Assembly (NCBI GenBank): GCA_041685935.1
Contig: JAWLES010000091.1
Span: 1-10,056, forward strand
Source of the DNA: JAIPEK01 sp041685935
Lineage (GTDB): Bacteria; Desulfobacterota; Desulfobacteria; Desulfobacterales; Desulfobacteraceae
Direction of reading: 5' to 3'
Length of the DNA: 10,056 nucleotides
Below, piece by piece: positions 1 to 6,989 of this stretch; positions within the stretch are counted from its first letter, which is position 1; each line of letters starts with the position of its first letter. The position numbers and the translations under genes are program-made. The notes below the pieces were generated by a model. That model was not told where the DNA came from, searched no databases, and worked only from the letters and a program-made list of their open reading frames with translations.

Positions 1-2
1 AG

Positions 3-146
3 GAACTGAAAGAGGATGCCGGGCAGCTGCTCAAGGAAGCGGAAAACTCGGGGCACGGTGATTCGGAGCTGAAACGGATCGCAAAGGAATTCGCGGTCAA
101 GGCAAACACGGAGTACGTGAAATTCCACCGGGGAGACTACCTGTAA
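3..146 (+). CDS. C-terminal end of an unrecognised protein (partial)
   Basis: An open frame enters from the left edge and ends at a TAA at 144-146, giving the last 47 residues of a protein. The segment is hydrophilic, rich in Glu, Lys and Ala, and probably helical. It finishes with the residues KFHRGDYL. I do not recognise the family and there is no motif from which to name a function. It converges on mazG, whose stop lies only 14 bases beyond, so there is no room between them for a conventional terminator. The coding call rests on the uninterrupted frame and codon use like its neighbours. A short chance frame cannot be excluded from 144 bases. Confidence 0.55.
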   Translation, partial: ELKEDAGQLLKEAENSGHGDSELKRIAKEFAVKANTEYVKFHRGDYL

Positions 147-160
147 TCAATACAAGGATG

Positions 161-961
161 TCAGCCTGAGTCTTTCTCATCACAGGCATTTTTTGCCTGC
201 TCCCAGAACCTTTCCCTGTCATGCGCGGAAAGGTCCTTTAATACGGATTCGGCCTGCGAGAGCATCTTTTCCATATACCGGTAACGCTTTTCAAACTTGC
301 CGGTGGAGCCGGCAAGGGAGAGTTCAGGATCAATACCCGCAAACCTGGCCACATTCACAAGTGTGAACAGGATATCCCCGAACTCGTCGGAAATTTTTTC
401 CCGGTCACCTTGTTTAACAGCACTTTCAAACTCACCGATCTCTTCTTTCACCTTGTCGAGAACCTGGTCAAGGGTTTCCCAGTCGAATCCCTCCTTGACA
501 ACGCACTTGGACACCTTTCCGCATCTCTGCAGCGCGGGCATACCCGACGGGACCCGGTCAAGGACGGATTTGTGAGCGGCTTTGCAAGCCTCTTTTTTCT
601 CATCCCGCTTGATGGAGTCCCATCTTTCCATCAGCTGCGCCCTTGTCTCCAGGGTTTCCCCATTGTAGACATGGGGATGCCGCCTTATCATCTTTTCACA
701 GATTTTTGAAACACAGTCTGACAAGGTAAACCCGCCTTTTTCAGAATATATCTCGCTGATGAAAAGCAGCTGAAACAAAACATCCCCGAGTTCCTCACAG
801 ATATGCTCGGTATCCTGCTCAAGAATCGAATCACGCAATTCATACGTCTCTTCAACAAGGTACCTGAGCATGGATTCCGGTGTCTGCTTTTTGTCCCAGG
901 GACAGCCGTTTCCCCCCCGGAGCGTACGTATTATTTCCAGTATGTCTTCTATTTTTTCCAA
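161..961 (-). CDS. mazG: MazG, nucleoside triphosphate pyrophosphohydrolase
   Basis: MazG hydrolyses (d)NTPs to the monophosphate and pyrophosphate, acting as a cytosolic house-cleaning enzyme and, in E. coli, lowering ppGpp under stress. The 266-residue protein has the usual tandem architecture, close to the 263 residues of the E. coli enzyme. The first MazG domain opens with NGCPWDKKQT (18-27) and carries the metal-binding pattern EETYE (37-41) and EELGD (56-60), followed by RRHPHVYNGE. The second domain has EEIGE (173-177) and DEFGD (192-196). The start is a TTG at 959-961: no ATG is available at the right place, and the residues that follow (EKIEDILEIIRTLRGG) match the family's N-terminus. 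It overlaps the end of the cvpA-like gene by 13 bases, suggesting translational coupling. No good ribosome binding site is visible. A seven-G run lies within codons 16-18. Confidence 0.95.
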   Translation of the reverse strand: MEKIEDILEIIRTLRGGNGCPWDKKQTPESMLRYLVEETYELRDSILEQDTEHICEELGDVLFQLLFISEIYSEKGGFTLSDCVSKICEKMIRRHPHVYNGETLETRAQLMERWDSIKRDEKKEACKAAHKSVLDRVPSGMPALQRCGKVSKCVVKEGFDWETLDQVLDKVKEEIGEFESAVKQGDREKISDEFGDILFTLVNVARFAGIDPELSLAGSTGKFEKRYRYMEKMLSQAESVLKDLSAHDRERFWEQAKNACDEKDSG

Positions 962-1470
962 ATCGTATTCAACCAGTCCAGTTTTGCTGAAAAATCATCC
1001 TGCAGCCTGTTGGAGACAAAAACCGTCATCACGCCGGCAACCCGTCCCACATAGGGTGAAAGTCTCGATTCTTTAACAAATTTCAGATCCGCGGGCACGA
1101 ACGTGGTCAAAACAATAAAAACCACCGATACGATCAACACCCCTTTAAGGGTACCGAAAGCGCCGCCGAACAATCGGTCCACCCAGCCGAGAAATACAAT
1201 CCTTAGAAACTTGCGTATCAGCACCGCCGTCATTGTGACTGCAACAAATATAACACAGAAAAGCAGGAAAACAGCAAGAATCTGTGCGTAAAAAACCTTG
1301 GAAAACCAGTTCTCAAAATACGGCAGCAGGACCGGATAATAGGTGTATGCCCCGTAAAAGCCTGCGATCACACCGATTATCCCGGAAGCCTCCCGGATAA
1401 GGCCCCTGAAAAAGCCTCTTATCAGACAGACCGCCACAATGATTATGATTGCAATATCAAAAAAATTCAT
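949..1470 (-). CDS. CvpA-family inner-membrane protein
   Basis: This 173-residue protein has the hallmarks of the CvpA family: an N-terminal N-F-F-D followed by a hydrophobic helix and R-G-F-F-R-G (18-23), and later W-V-D-R-L-F-G-G-A-F-G (96-106) before another helix. About four membrane segments can be seen, near residues 5-20, 28-48, 60-86 and 107-126. Family members are known from colicin V production in E. coli and affect envelope homeostasis, but their biochemical role is unsettled. The ATG at 1468-1470 fits the family N-terminus. It is the first gene of a two-gene unit with mazG, whose start lies inside its 3' end. The family call is firm; a function beyond a membrane role is not supported. 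Confidence 0.88.
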   Translation of the reverse strand: MNFFDIAIIIIVAVCLIRGFFRGLIREASGIIGVIAGFYGAYTYYPVLLPYFENWFSKVFYAQILAVFLLFCVIFVAVTMTAVLIRKFLRIVFLGWVDRLFGGAFGTLKGVLIVSVVFIVLTTFVPADLKFVKESRLSPYVGRVAGVMTVFVSNRLQDDFSAKLDWLNTIWKK

Positions 1471-1583
1471 ATATTTTGGAGCACTTTGTTTACAGTAACC
1501 CTGAAAAGGAAAAAACTTAACAATATTTTTTACTTAAATCAAGATTTTTATTGACGCTGAAAATTATTGGATGCAATCTTTGA
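1471..1583. promoter_or_regulatory. A+T-rich divergent intergenic region, probable promoters both ways
   Basis: These 113 bases separate the 5' ends of the cvpA-mazG pair and the phoH operon, so promoters for both must lie here or nearby. The stretch is clearly more A+T-rich than the genes around it. A TTGACG at 1551-1556 resembles a -35 box for the rightward operon, but the best -10 candidate, TGCAAT at 1572-1577, gives a 15-base spacer and would leave almost no leader. I therefore do not assign exact boxes. No riboswitch or clear operator is visible. Confidence 0.45.
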
Positions 1584-2537
1584 ATGATGAAAACCATTAC
1601 ACTTGACGACATCGAACTGGCCAAACAGTTGTTCGGACACAACAACACGAATCTTGCCAGGATTTCCGCCAAAACCGGAACAACGATCAGTTCAAGGGGC
1701 AACAGCATCTCGATTCAGGGAGACCAGGCAGATATTGTTCTTGCCGAAACCATTCTTCTCCAGCTTTACGGACTGTTGAAAAAGAATTTCAAACTCACAC
1801 CCGCAGATATCCAGTCCGCCATCACTACCCTGAGAAACAACCGGGACTGCAGCCTCAGCGACATTTTTTTGAATACCGTTTTCAGAACCGAAAGCGGAAA
1901 ACCGATTACGCCGCGTAATCCAGCCCAGAAAGAATACATAGATGCGATTGAAAAAAACGACATCCTGTTTTCCATAGGCCCGGCCGGAACCGGCAAAACC
2001 TATCTGGCCATGGCCATGGCGGTTTCCGCTTTCACAAGCGGCAGGGTAAAGAGAATCGTCCTGACACGGCCCGCAGTGGAAGCAGGAGAAGCCCTGGGCT
2101 TTCTGCCGGGTGACATGGCCGAAAAAATAACCCCTTATCTCAAACCCCTTTACGACGCCCTGTATGATATGCTGGGAATCAGGAAGGCAGAGACGCTGAT
2201 CGCCGAGGGCACCATAGAAATCGCACCGCTGGCGTTCATGAGGGGCCGGACACTTAACAACTCGTTCATCATTCTGGACGAAGCGCAGAACACCTCCACA
2301 GAGCAGATGAAAATGTTTCTGACACGGACCGGATTCGGTTCCAAGGCGGTCGTCACCGGGGACATAACCCAGATTGACCTGCCTGCGAACAAGAAATCCG
2401 GCCTTGTTCAAGCAAAACATTTACTTTATGGTATAAAGGGAATACAATTTATCTATTTCACCAAGGATGACGTGGTAAGACATGAGCTTGTATCCAGAAT
2501 CATTGAAGCTTATGAACAAGACAAAGCAAAAGAATAA
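1584..2537 (+). CDS. ybeZ: PhoH-family ATPase (YbeZ type)
   Basis: A cytosolic P-loop ATPase of 317 residues, close to the usual PhoH-like length. The N-terminal 60 or so residues resemble the KH-like nucleic-acid-binding segment of the family (ISAKTGTTISSRGNSISIQG). The Walker A motif is GPAGTGKT at 132-139, Walker B is ILDEAQ at 230-235, and GDITQIDLP at 259-267 is the conserved sensor-like segment. The start is ATG 1584 or the adjacent ATG 1587, because a stop codon lies directly upstream in frame; no strong Shine-Dalgarno is seen. In E. coli YbeZ partners YbeY in rRNA maturation and the genes are adjacent. Here ybeY lies two genes downstream in the same operon, supporting that role by inference. 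The 3' end overlaps the next gene by 26 bases. Confidence 0.95.
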   Translation: MMKTITLDDIELAKQLFGHNNTNLARISAKTGTTISSRGNSISIQGDQADIVLAETILLQLYGLLKKNFKLTPADIQSAITTLRNNRDCSLSDIFLNTVFRTESGKPITPRNPAQKEYIDAIEKNDILFSIGPAGTGKTYLAMAMAVSAFTSGRVKRIVLTRPAVEAGEALGFLPGDMAEKITPYLKPLYDALYDMLGIRKAETLIAEGTIEIAPLAFMRGRTLNNSFIILDEAQNTSTEQMKMFLTRTGFGSKAVVTGDITQIDLPANKKSGLVQAKHLLYGIKGIQFIYFTKDDVVRHELVSRIIEAYEQDKAKE

Positions 2538-4872
2538 AAAGAAAGAGAGCGCCTTAAACAGCTTTCTGTCCACACGGCCTGCAGTATTGTGGGGGATACT
2601 GATTGTTGTCACGCTCACTTTCACACTTGTCTTTTATCCGGGAAGGGATGATCTCGACTTCGATTACGAGATCGGAGACGTTGCAAACCGGAACATCAAA
2701 GCCCCCAATGACTTCTTTGTTGAAGACAAGGAAGCCACCCTGCAGAAAAAAAAGCAGGTTAAAGAATCCGTAAAAATGGTGTATGACTGGGATTCGAAAC
2801 TGAAAGATGATATTTTATCCAGAATAACCCAGAGCTTTAAAATCCCCAGAGATCTTTTTGACAACAAAAACCCGGCCAACTTCCCCACCTTTGAAAGCGT
2901 ACTTGAAACCAAAGAGGAGTTTGAAAAAGAACTCGGCATCACCCTGAGCCAGGGAGCATACCGCATCCTGTACAACAACCGGTTTTCCGCCGACACTGCC
3001 GAAAAAATCAGAACCATCCTGTCTGAAATCCTTGAAAACGGGGTTGTGGCTAACAAGGAACTCCTTTTACAGGAGGACCAGGCCGGAATTATTCTCCAGA
3101 CCATCGGAACTGATGAAGAAAGACACGTAACCAAACTCAGACAGTTTTACGGAACCGATCAGGCCCAGTCCATGGTGCGTATCCTGGGACAACCCATGCT
3201 GGAAAACGTGAACTACAACCTGAGAAACCTGGTTGTGGATCTTTCCCAGCGGCTTGTCCAGCCCAACATCACCCTGAACAAAAATGAAACCGAAAAACGG
3301 GTAAATGAAGCCATAGCAGAGATCAAGCCGGTGCTCTACAAAATCAAAGCCGGTGAGATGATCCTCAGGGAAGGTGAAATCGTGGATCCGGTCAAGCTGG
3401 TCAAACTCAAGGCCCTTGAAACCAAGATCAAAGAAAAAAACCTTTTCATGACCAGCATCGGCATGGCCCTGACCACTTTTTTCTGCCTTCTGGTTATATA
3501 TCTGTTGTACCTGAAGGATCACAAAGGATTGAAAAAAGAGCACAACAAACACATGCTCTTTATAGCCTCAATGCTGGTGATATCCCTGCTGATGGCGAGA
3601 CTGGCGACCCCCATAGCCGAATCCGCCAATCCCGAGTTCGACTTCGACATCACCTCGATTTCCATTTTCATGGGAATCCCTGTTCCTGCCGCAGCCATGG
3701 CCATCTGTTTCTTCCTTGGCTTTGACATCGCCCTGATTTTTTCAATCGTGGTGTCTCTTTTGGCGGCACTGATCTTCTCAAGCAGCATGCAGGTTTTCAT
3801 CTTCTTTTTCCTGTCCTCCATCACCGGGTCCTACTGGATCAAGGACTGCAAGGAGCGCAAGGACTTCATCACCGCCGGACTCAAGGTCGGTGTGTTCAAC
3901 CTGTTTATAGCGCTCTCCCTGAGTTTGTATTCGGTGCCTCAGCCGAAACTCATCGTGCTTGCCAAAGAACTGACCATCGCATTTTCAGGCGGGGTTCTCG
4001 CCGGTATAATCGCAGCGGGCCTCACCCCCCTGATTGAAGTTCTGTTCAACTATACCACTGAAATCAAGCTGCTCGAGTTTTCAAACCTGGATCAACCCGT
4101 CATGAGAAGACTGATGATCGAGGCGCCTGGCACTTACAACCACAGTGTAATCGTTGCCACTCTGGCCGAAGCCGCTGCATCCGAAATAGGGGCAAGGGGG
4201 CTCAAGGCCAGAGTCTACGGTTACTATCACGATATCGGAAAGCTTGAAAAGCCGCAGTACTTCGTTGAAAATCAGATGGACGGGAAAAACAAGCATGACA
4301 AGATATCTCCGTCCATGTCAGCGCTGATTCTGATCCAGCATCTGAAAAAAGGGGCGGAACTTGCCAAAAAGCACAAACTCGGCCCTGAAATAGTTGATAC
4401 CATAAAACAGCACCACGGAACCTCGCTGATCAAATACTTCTACAACAAAAGCGCCCAGATCAAGGGCAAGGAGAACATAAAGGAAGAGAACTTCAGGTAT
4501 CCCGGCCCCAAACCCCAAACACGGGAGATCGGCATCGTAATGCTCGCCGATGTTGTGGAGGCCGCCACCCGTGCAATGGAAAAACCTACCCCGGCCCGGA
4601 TCAGGGGCAGGGTCAAGGAGCTTATCAACGATGTATTTGCAGACGGCCAGCTTGATGATTGCGAGCTGACTTTGAAGGATCTTAACGGAATCGCCAAAAG
4701 CTTCAACAAGATCCTCACCAGTATTTATCACCGCAGGATCGAATATACTGAAAAAACAAAAGAAAAGAAAAATGAAAAACATAATGATAAGCAATCAGCA
4801 GTCAAAGAAGAGAATAAACAGGGAGGAGATCGGGCAAAAGACAGAACTGATCTTAAGCGCCTTGGGATATGA
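2512..4872 (+). CDS. 7TM-HD phosphodiesterase, PgpH/YqfF type
   Basis: This 786-residue membrane protein matches the 7TMR-HD family, whose Listeria member PgpH hydrolyses c-di-AMP. In order it has a Lys-rich cytoplasmic start, one membrane helix (24-42), a large extracytoplasmic 7TMR-HDED region (about 45-305), a seven-helix bundle (about 312-515), and a cytoplasmic HD domain. Likely metal ligands are H544, H573-D574 in YYHDIGK, H610, H634-H635 in QHHGT, and D680 in MLADVVEA. The ATG at 2512 is preferred because it gives a family-like start. An ATG at 2482 would add 10 residues and deepen the overlap with phoH; neither has a strong ribosome site. After the usual family end (IYHRRIEY) there is an odd charged tail of about 40 residues overlapping ybeY. 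Cyclic-di-AMP as substrate is inferred from the family, not proven here. Confidence 0.92.
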   Translation: MNKTKQKNKKKESALNSFLSTRPAVLWGILIVVTLTFTLVFYPGRDDLDFDYEIGDVANRNIKAPNDFFVEDKEATLQKKKQVKESVKMVYDWDSKLKDDILSRITQSFKIPRDLFDNKNPANFPTFESVLETKEEFEKELGITLSQGAYRILYNNRFSADTAEKIRTILSEILENGVVANKELLLQEDQAGIILQTIGTDEERHVTKLRQFYGTDQAQSMVRILGQPMLENVNYNLRNLVVDLSQRLVQPNITLNKNETEKRVNEAIAEIKPVLYKIKAGEMILREGEIVDPVKLVKLKALETKIKEKNLFMTSIGMALTTFFCLLVIYLLYLKDHKGLKKEHNKHMLFIASMLVISLLMARLATPIAESANPEFDFDITSISIFMGIPVPAAAMAICFFLGFDIALIFSIVVSLLAALIFSSSMQVFIFFFLSSITGSYWIKDCKERKDFITAGLKVGVFNLFIALSLSLYSVPQPKLIVLAKELTIAFSGGVLAGIIAAGLTPLIEVLFNYTTEIKLLEFSNLDQPVMRRLMIEAPGTYNHSVIVATLAEAAASEIGARGLKARVYGYYHDIGKLEKPQYFVENQMDGKNKHDKISPSMSALILIQHLKKGAELAKKHKLGPEIVDTIKQHHGTSLIKYFYNKSAQIKGKENIKEENFRYPGPKPQTREIGIVMLADVVEAATRAMEKPTPARIRGRVKELINDVFADGQLDDCELTLKDLNGIAKSFNKILTSIYHRRIEYTEKTKEKKNEKHNDKQSAVKEENKQGGDRAKDRTDLKRLGI

Positions 4873-5233
4873 AGACCATGAGATATCCCTCCTTTTCACC
4901 GACGATGACGGCATCCAGGCGCTAAACAGCTCCTACAGGGGGATGGACCGCCCCACCAACGTGCTTTCGTTTTCCATGATCGAAGGAGACACTAAACCCC
5001 CGTTTTCCGGTCTGCTCGGTGATGTTGTAATTTCAGTGGAAACCGCGGAATCTGAAGCTCTTATAGCGGGTATTCATACGGAAGAAAGACTTTCCCAGCT
5101 TTTGGTCCACGGGATTCTGCACCTTGTGGGATTTGACCATGAAGCTGACGAGAGGGCCTTTCTGGAAATGGAAGAAAAGAGCAGAGACCTTTTGCGGCTG
5201 ATTGAAAAGAACCCGGATCTTGACGCATTCTAA
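4772..5233 (+). CDS. ybeY: YbeY, rRNA maturation endoribonuclease
   Basis: YbeY is a zinc-dependent endoribonuclease needed for 16S rRNA 3'-end maturation and ribosome quality control. The 153-residue length is typical. Diagnostic features are YRGMDRPTNVLSF (55-67), containing the conserved Arg56, LLGDVVIS, and the zinc site HGILHLVGFDH with ligands H113, H117 and H123. The gene begins inside the preceding phosphodiesterase gene, overlapping it by 101 bases in another frame. The overlapped residues are genuine YbeY: the segment ISNQQSKKRINREEI resembles family N-termini, so the start must lie in the overlap. ATG 4772 is chosen; ATG 4784 is the only close alternative and still leaves an 89-base overlap. 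The start sits in a purine-rich A/G tract without a good Shine-Dalgarno, so translation is probably coupled to the upstream gene. Confidence 0.95.
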   Translation: MKNIMISNQQSKKRINREEIGQKTELILSALGYEDHEISLLFTDDDGIQALNSSYRGMDRPTNVLSFSMIEGDTKPPFSGLLGDVVISVETAESEALIAGIHTEERLSQLLVHGILHLVGFDHEADERAFLEMEEKSRDLLRLIEKNPDLDAF

Positions 5234-5239
5234 AGGAGG
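5233..5239 (+). promoter_or_regulatory. Ribosome binding site of pdxJ
   Basis: AAGGAGG, a near-perfect Shine-Dalgarno, overlaps the last base of the ybeY stop codon and lies four bases before the ATG at 5244. It decides the pdxJ start against an in-frame upstream ATG at 5202 inside ybeY. Confidence 0.85.
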
Positions 5240-5243
5240 AAAA

Positions 5244-5963
5244 ATGGCGAAACTGGCTGTAAATGTTGACCATGTGGCCACGTTAAGACAGGCGCGGCGT
5301 ATCAATTACCCGGACCCGGTAACCGCTGCAGCTGCCGCGGAAACAGCCGGAGCGGACGGCATTGTCGTACATTTGAGGGAAGACAGGCGGCACATAAAGG
5401 AACGGGATGTCAAAATACTTCGGCAGACCGTTCAGTCAAAGCTGATCCTGGAAATGGCGGCCACAAGCGAAATGCTGGGCATTGCCTCCAGCATCAAGCC
5501 GGATGTGGTCACTCTGGTGCCGGAAAAGAGAGAGGAACTCACCACAGAGGGGGGGCTTGATGCCCTGGGCAATCAGGACGTCATAAAAGAGGCGGTCTCC
5601 ACACTGAAAAACAGCGGAATCGATGTAAGCATTTTTATTGACCCGGACCTTGACCAGATCAAAACATGCCATAAAATCAACGCGGACATGATCGAAGTCC
5701 ATACCGGAGGATTCTGTGACGCCGGATCAAAGCTGAAAAGGGAAAGGGAATTTTCAAGGATAGTGGATTCGGTGAAGCTGGCATCCAAACTCAAGCTCGG
5801 AGTCAATGCCGGACACGGTATCTGCTACAACAGCATCAAGGCATTCAAAGGACTTAAGGAAATAGACGAGTTCAGCATCGGCCACAGCATTGTATCCAGG
5901 GCCGTGATCACAGGCATGGAACAGGCGGTCCGGGATATGGCCGGGCTCATAAAGGAGCTTTGA
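5244..5963 (+). CDS. pdxJ: PdxJ, pyridoxine 5'-phosphate synthase
   Basis: PdxJ condenses 1-deoxyxylulose 5-phosphate with 3-amino-1-hydroxyacetone 1-phosphate to form pyridoxine 5'-phosphate, the last ring-closing step of DXP-dependent vitamin B6 synthesis. The 239-residue protein is the length of its family (243 in E. coli) and keeps all its landmarks: NVDHVATLRQARR (7-19), VHLREDRRH with catalytic H43, LEMAAT with E70, LVPEKREELTTEGGLD, HTGGFCD, and VNAGHG with H191. These correspond to E. coli His45, Glu72 and His193. The ATG at 5244 is set by a strong Shine-Dalgarno and by the family N-terminus. It follows ybeY after only 10 bases, so it belongs to the phoH operon. In many bacteria pdxJ is followed by acpS; here it is not. 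Confidence 0.97.
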   Translation: MAKLAVNVDHVATLRQARRINYPDPVTAAAAAETAGADGIVVHLREDRRHIKERDVKILRQTVQSKLILEMAATSEMLGIASSIKPDVVTLVPEKREELTTEGGLDALGNQDVIKEAVSTLKNSGIDVSIFIDPDLDQIKTCHKINADMIEVHTGGFCDAGSKLKREREFSRIVDSVKLASKLKLGVNAGHGICYNSIKAFKGLKEIDEFSIGHSIVSRAVITGMEQAVRDMAGLIKEL

Positions 5964-6028
5964 CAGTCCCCGGGACCATTCCTGAATACGTTTTAATCGG
6001 AATATGTTAACACTCGGATGAACAAAAA

Positions 6029-6913
6029 ATGAAAAACCGGATACTGACCGCCATCATAAGGCACCTGAAGTCAAGACCTTCGTTTGACCAGACCGGCATT
6101 GAAAAACACAGAACACTTCTGGAAAAAGGGGCAAAAGCATTCGGATCCGACAGGTCGGTCATGTTTGAACCGTTTCATATAAACGGAATAGAAGCGGCTG
6201 AAATCATTCCTGAAGACACATCCTCGGAAAAAACCGTTTTGTACCTGCACGGCGGAGGGTTCATGGCCGGCTCCATAAACTCTCACAGGGACCTTGCCTC
6301 AAAAATTGCAAAAGCGGCATGTGCAAAACTGGTCCTTATCAACTACAGACTGGCCCCGGAGCATCCTTACCCGGCCGGGCTTGACGATGCCTTTACCGCA
6401 TGCACCCATCTTCTCGACAAAGGAATCCCTCCGGAAAGGCTCTGCATCGCAGGGGATTCGGCAGGCGGAGGTCTTGCACTGTCCCTGCTTGTCAGGCTCA
6501 GGAGGGAAAACCTCCCGATGCCAGGATGTGCGGTTTTTCTCTCCCCCTGGGTGGATCTGGAATGCAGGGGCGGGTCAATGACGGAAAACCAGGACCACGA
6601 CCCAATGCTGAACAAAGATCTTCTTTTAAAAACAGTTTCAGTGTATACGGACCAGGACCCGTCTGACCCTCTTATTTCACCGCTTAATGCTGATTTCCAA
6701 GGGTTCCCTCCAATGCTTATCCATGCAGGAGAACGGGAAGTTCTGGTGGATGACGCAGTAAGGCTTGCAGGAAAAGCGCGGCGCACCGGAATCACGGCGG
6801 AGCTTGAAATTTTCAGCGGCATGTTCCATGTGTTCCAGTATTTTGCCAGATATCTGGACAAAGCTGAAGAATCGATTCAGAAAATAGGCACATTTATCCG
6901 GCAAAATCCCTGA
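6029..6913 (+). CDS. Alpha/beta hydrolase, HSL-type (alpha/beta hydrolase fold 3) esterase
   Basis: A 294-residue cytosolic alpha/beta hydrolase of the hormone-sensitive-lipase group, expected to cleave short acyl esters. The oxyanion-hole motif HGGG is at 74-77, the nucleophile elbow GDSAGG at 142-147 with Ser144, and the catalytic His is H267 in GMFHVFQ. The segment NYRLAPEHPYP is also typical. The acid member of the triad is less standard: instead of the D-P-L-R-D motif the protein has GEREVLVDDA, where E237, or one of D241 and D242, must serve. No signal peptide is evident. It lies 65 bases after pdxJ on the same strand with no clear terminator between, so read-through is possible. The start ATG lacks a convincing Shine-Dalgarno. 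The physiological substrate cannot be told from sequence. Confidence 0.9.
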   Translation: MKNRILTAIIRHLKSRPSFDQTGIEKHRTLLEKGAKAFGSDRSVMFEPFHINGIEAAEIIPEDTSSEKTVLYLHGGGFMAGSINSHRDLASKIAKAACAKLVLINYRLAPEHPYPAGLDDAFTACTHLLDKGIPPERLCIAGDSAGGGLALSLLVRLRRENLPMPGCAVFLSPWVDLECRGGSMTENQDHDPMLNKDLLLKTVSVYTDQDPSDPLISPLNADFQGFPPMLIHAGEREVLVDDAVRLAGKARRTGITAELEIFSGMFHVFQYFARYLDKAEESIQKIGTFIRQNP

Positions 6914-6989
6914 CCGGACAATTTTTCATGTAAAACCCGATGCCGGATTCACCTGCGGCAGCCGGTCCTTGCCTGCCGTACGGAAAGCT

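Noticed and set aside
1692..2420. A 242-codon open frame on the minus strand opposite the PhoH-like gene
   Set aside because: It lies wholly antisense to a clear PhoH ATPase, has low-complexity composition and no family motif; it is a shadow of the real gene's codon bias.
4750..4790. Programmed frameshift in the A-rich tract making a phosphodiesterase-YbeY fusion
   Set aside because: ybeY is in the +1 frame, whereas A-tract slippage by ribosomes usually goes to -1, and ybeY has its own ATG and a normal-length protein, so a fusion is not needed.
5202..5243. Upstream ATG giving PdxJ 14 extra residues
   Set aside because: It lies inside ybeY, the extra residues do not match the family, and a strong Shine-Dalgarno marks ATG 5244.
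5540..5560. Seven-G run in pdxJ as a phase-variable tract
   Set aside because: It encodes the conserved Glu-Gly-Gly-Leu of the family in an essential-type biosynthetic gene; the run reflects codon choice.
5960..6000. TTGACA at 5960-5965 as a promoter for the esterase gene
   Set aside because: No acceptable -10 box is found at 16-18 bases; the best A/T hexamer (TTTAAT at 5992-5997) is 26 bases away. The match overlaps the pdxJ stop and is probably chance.
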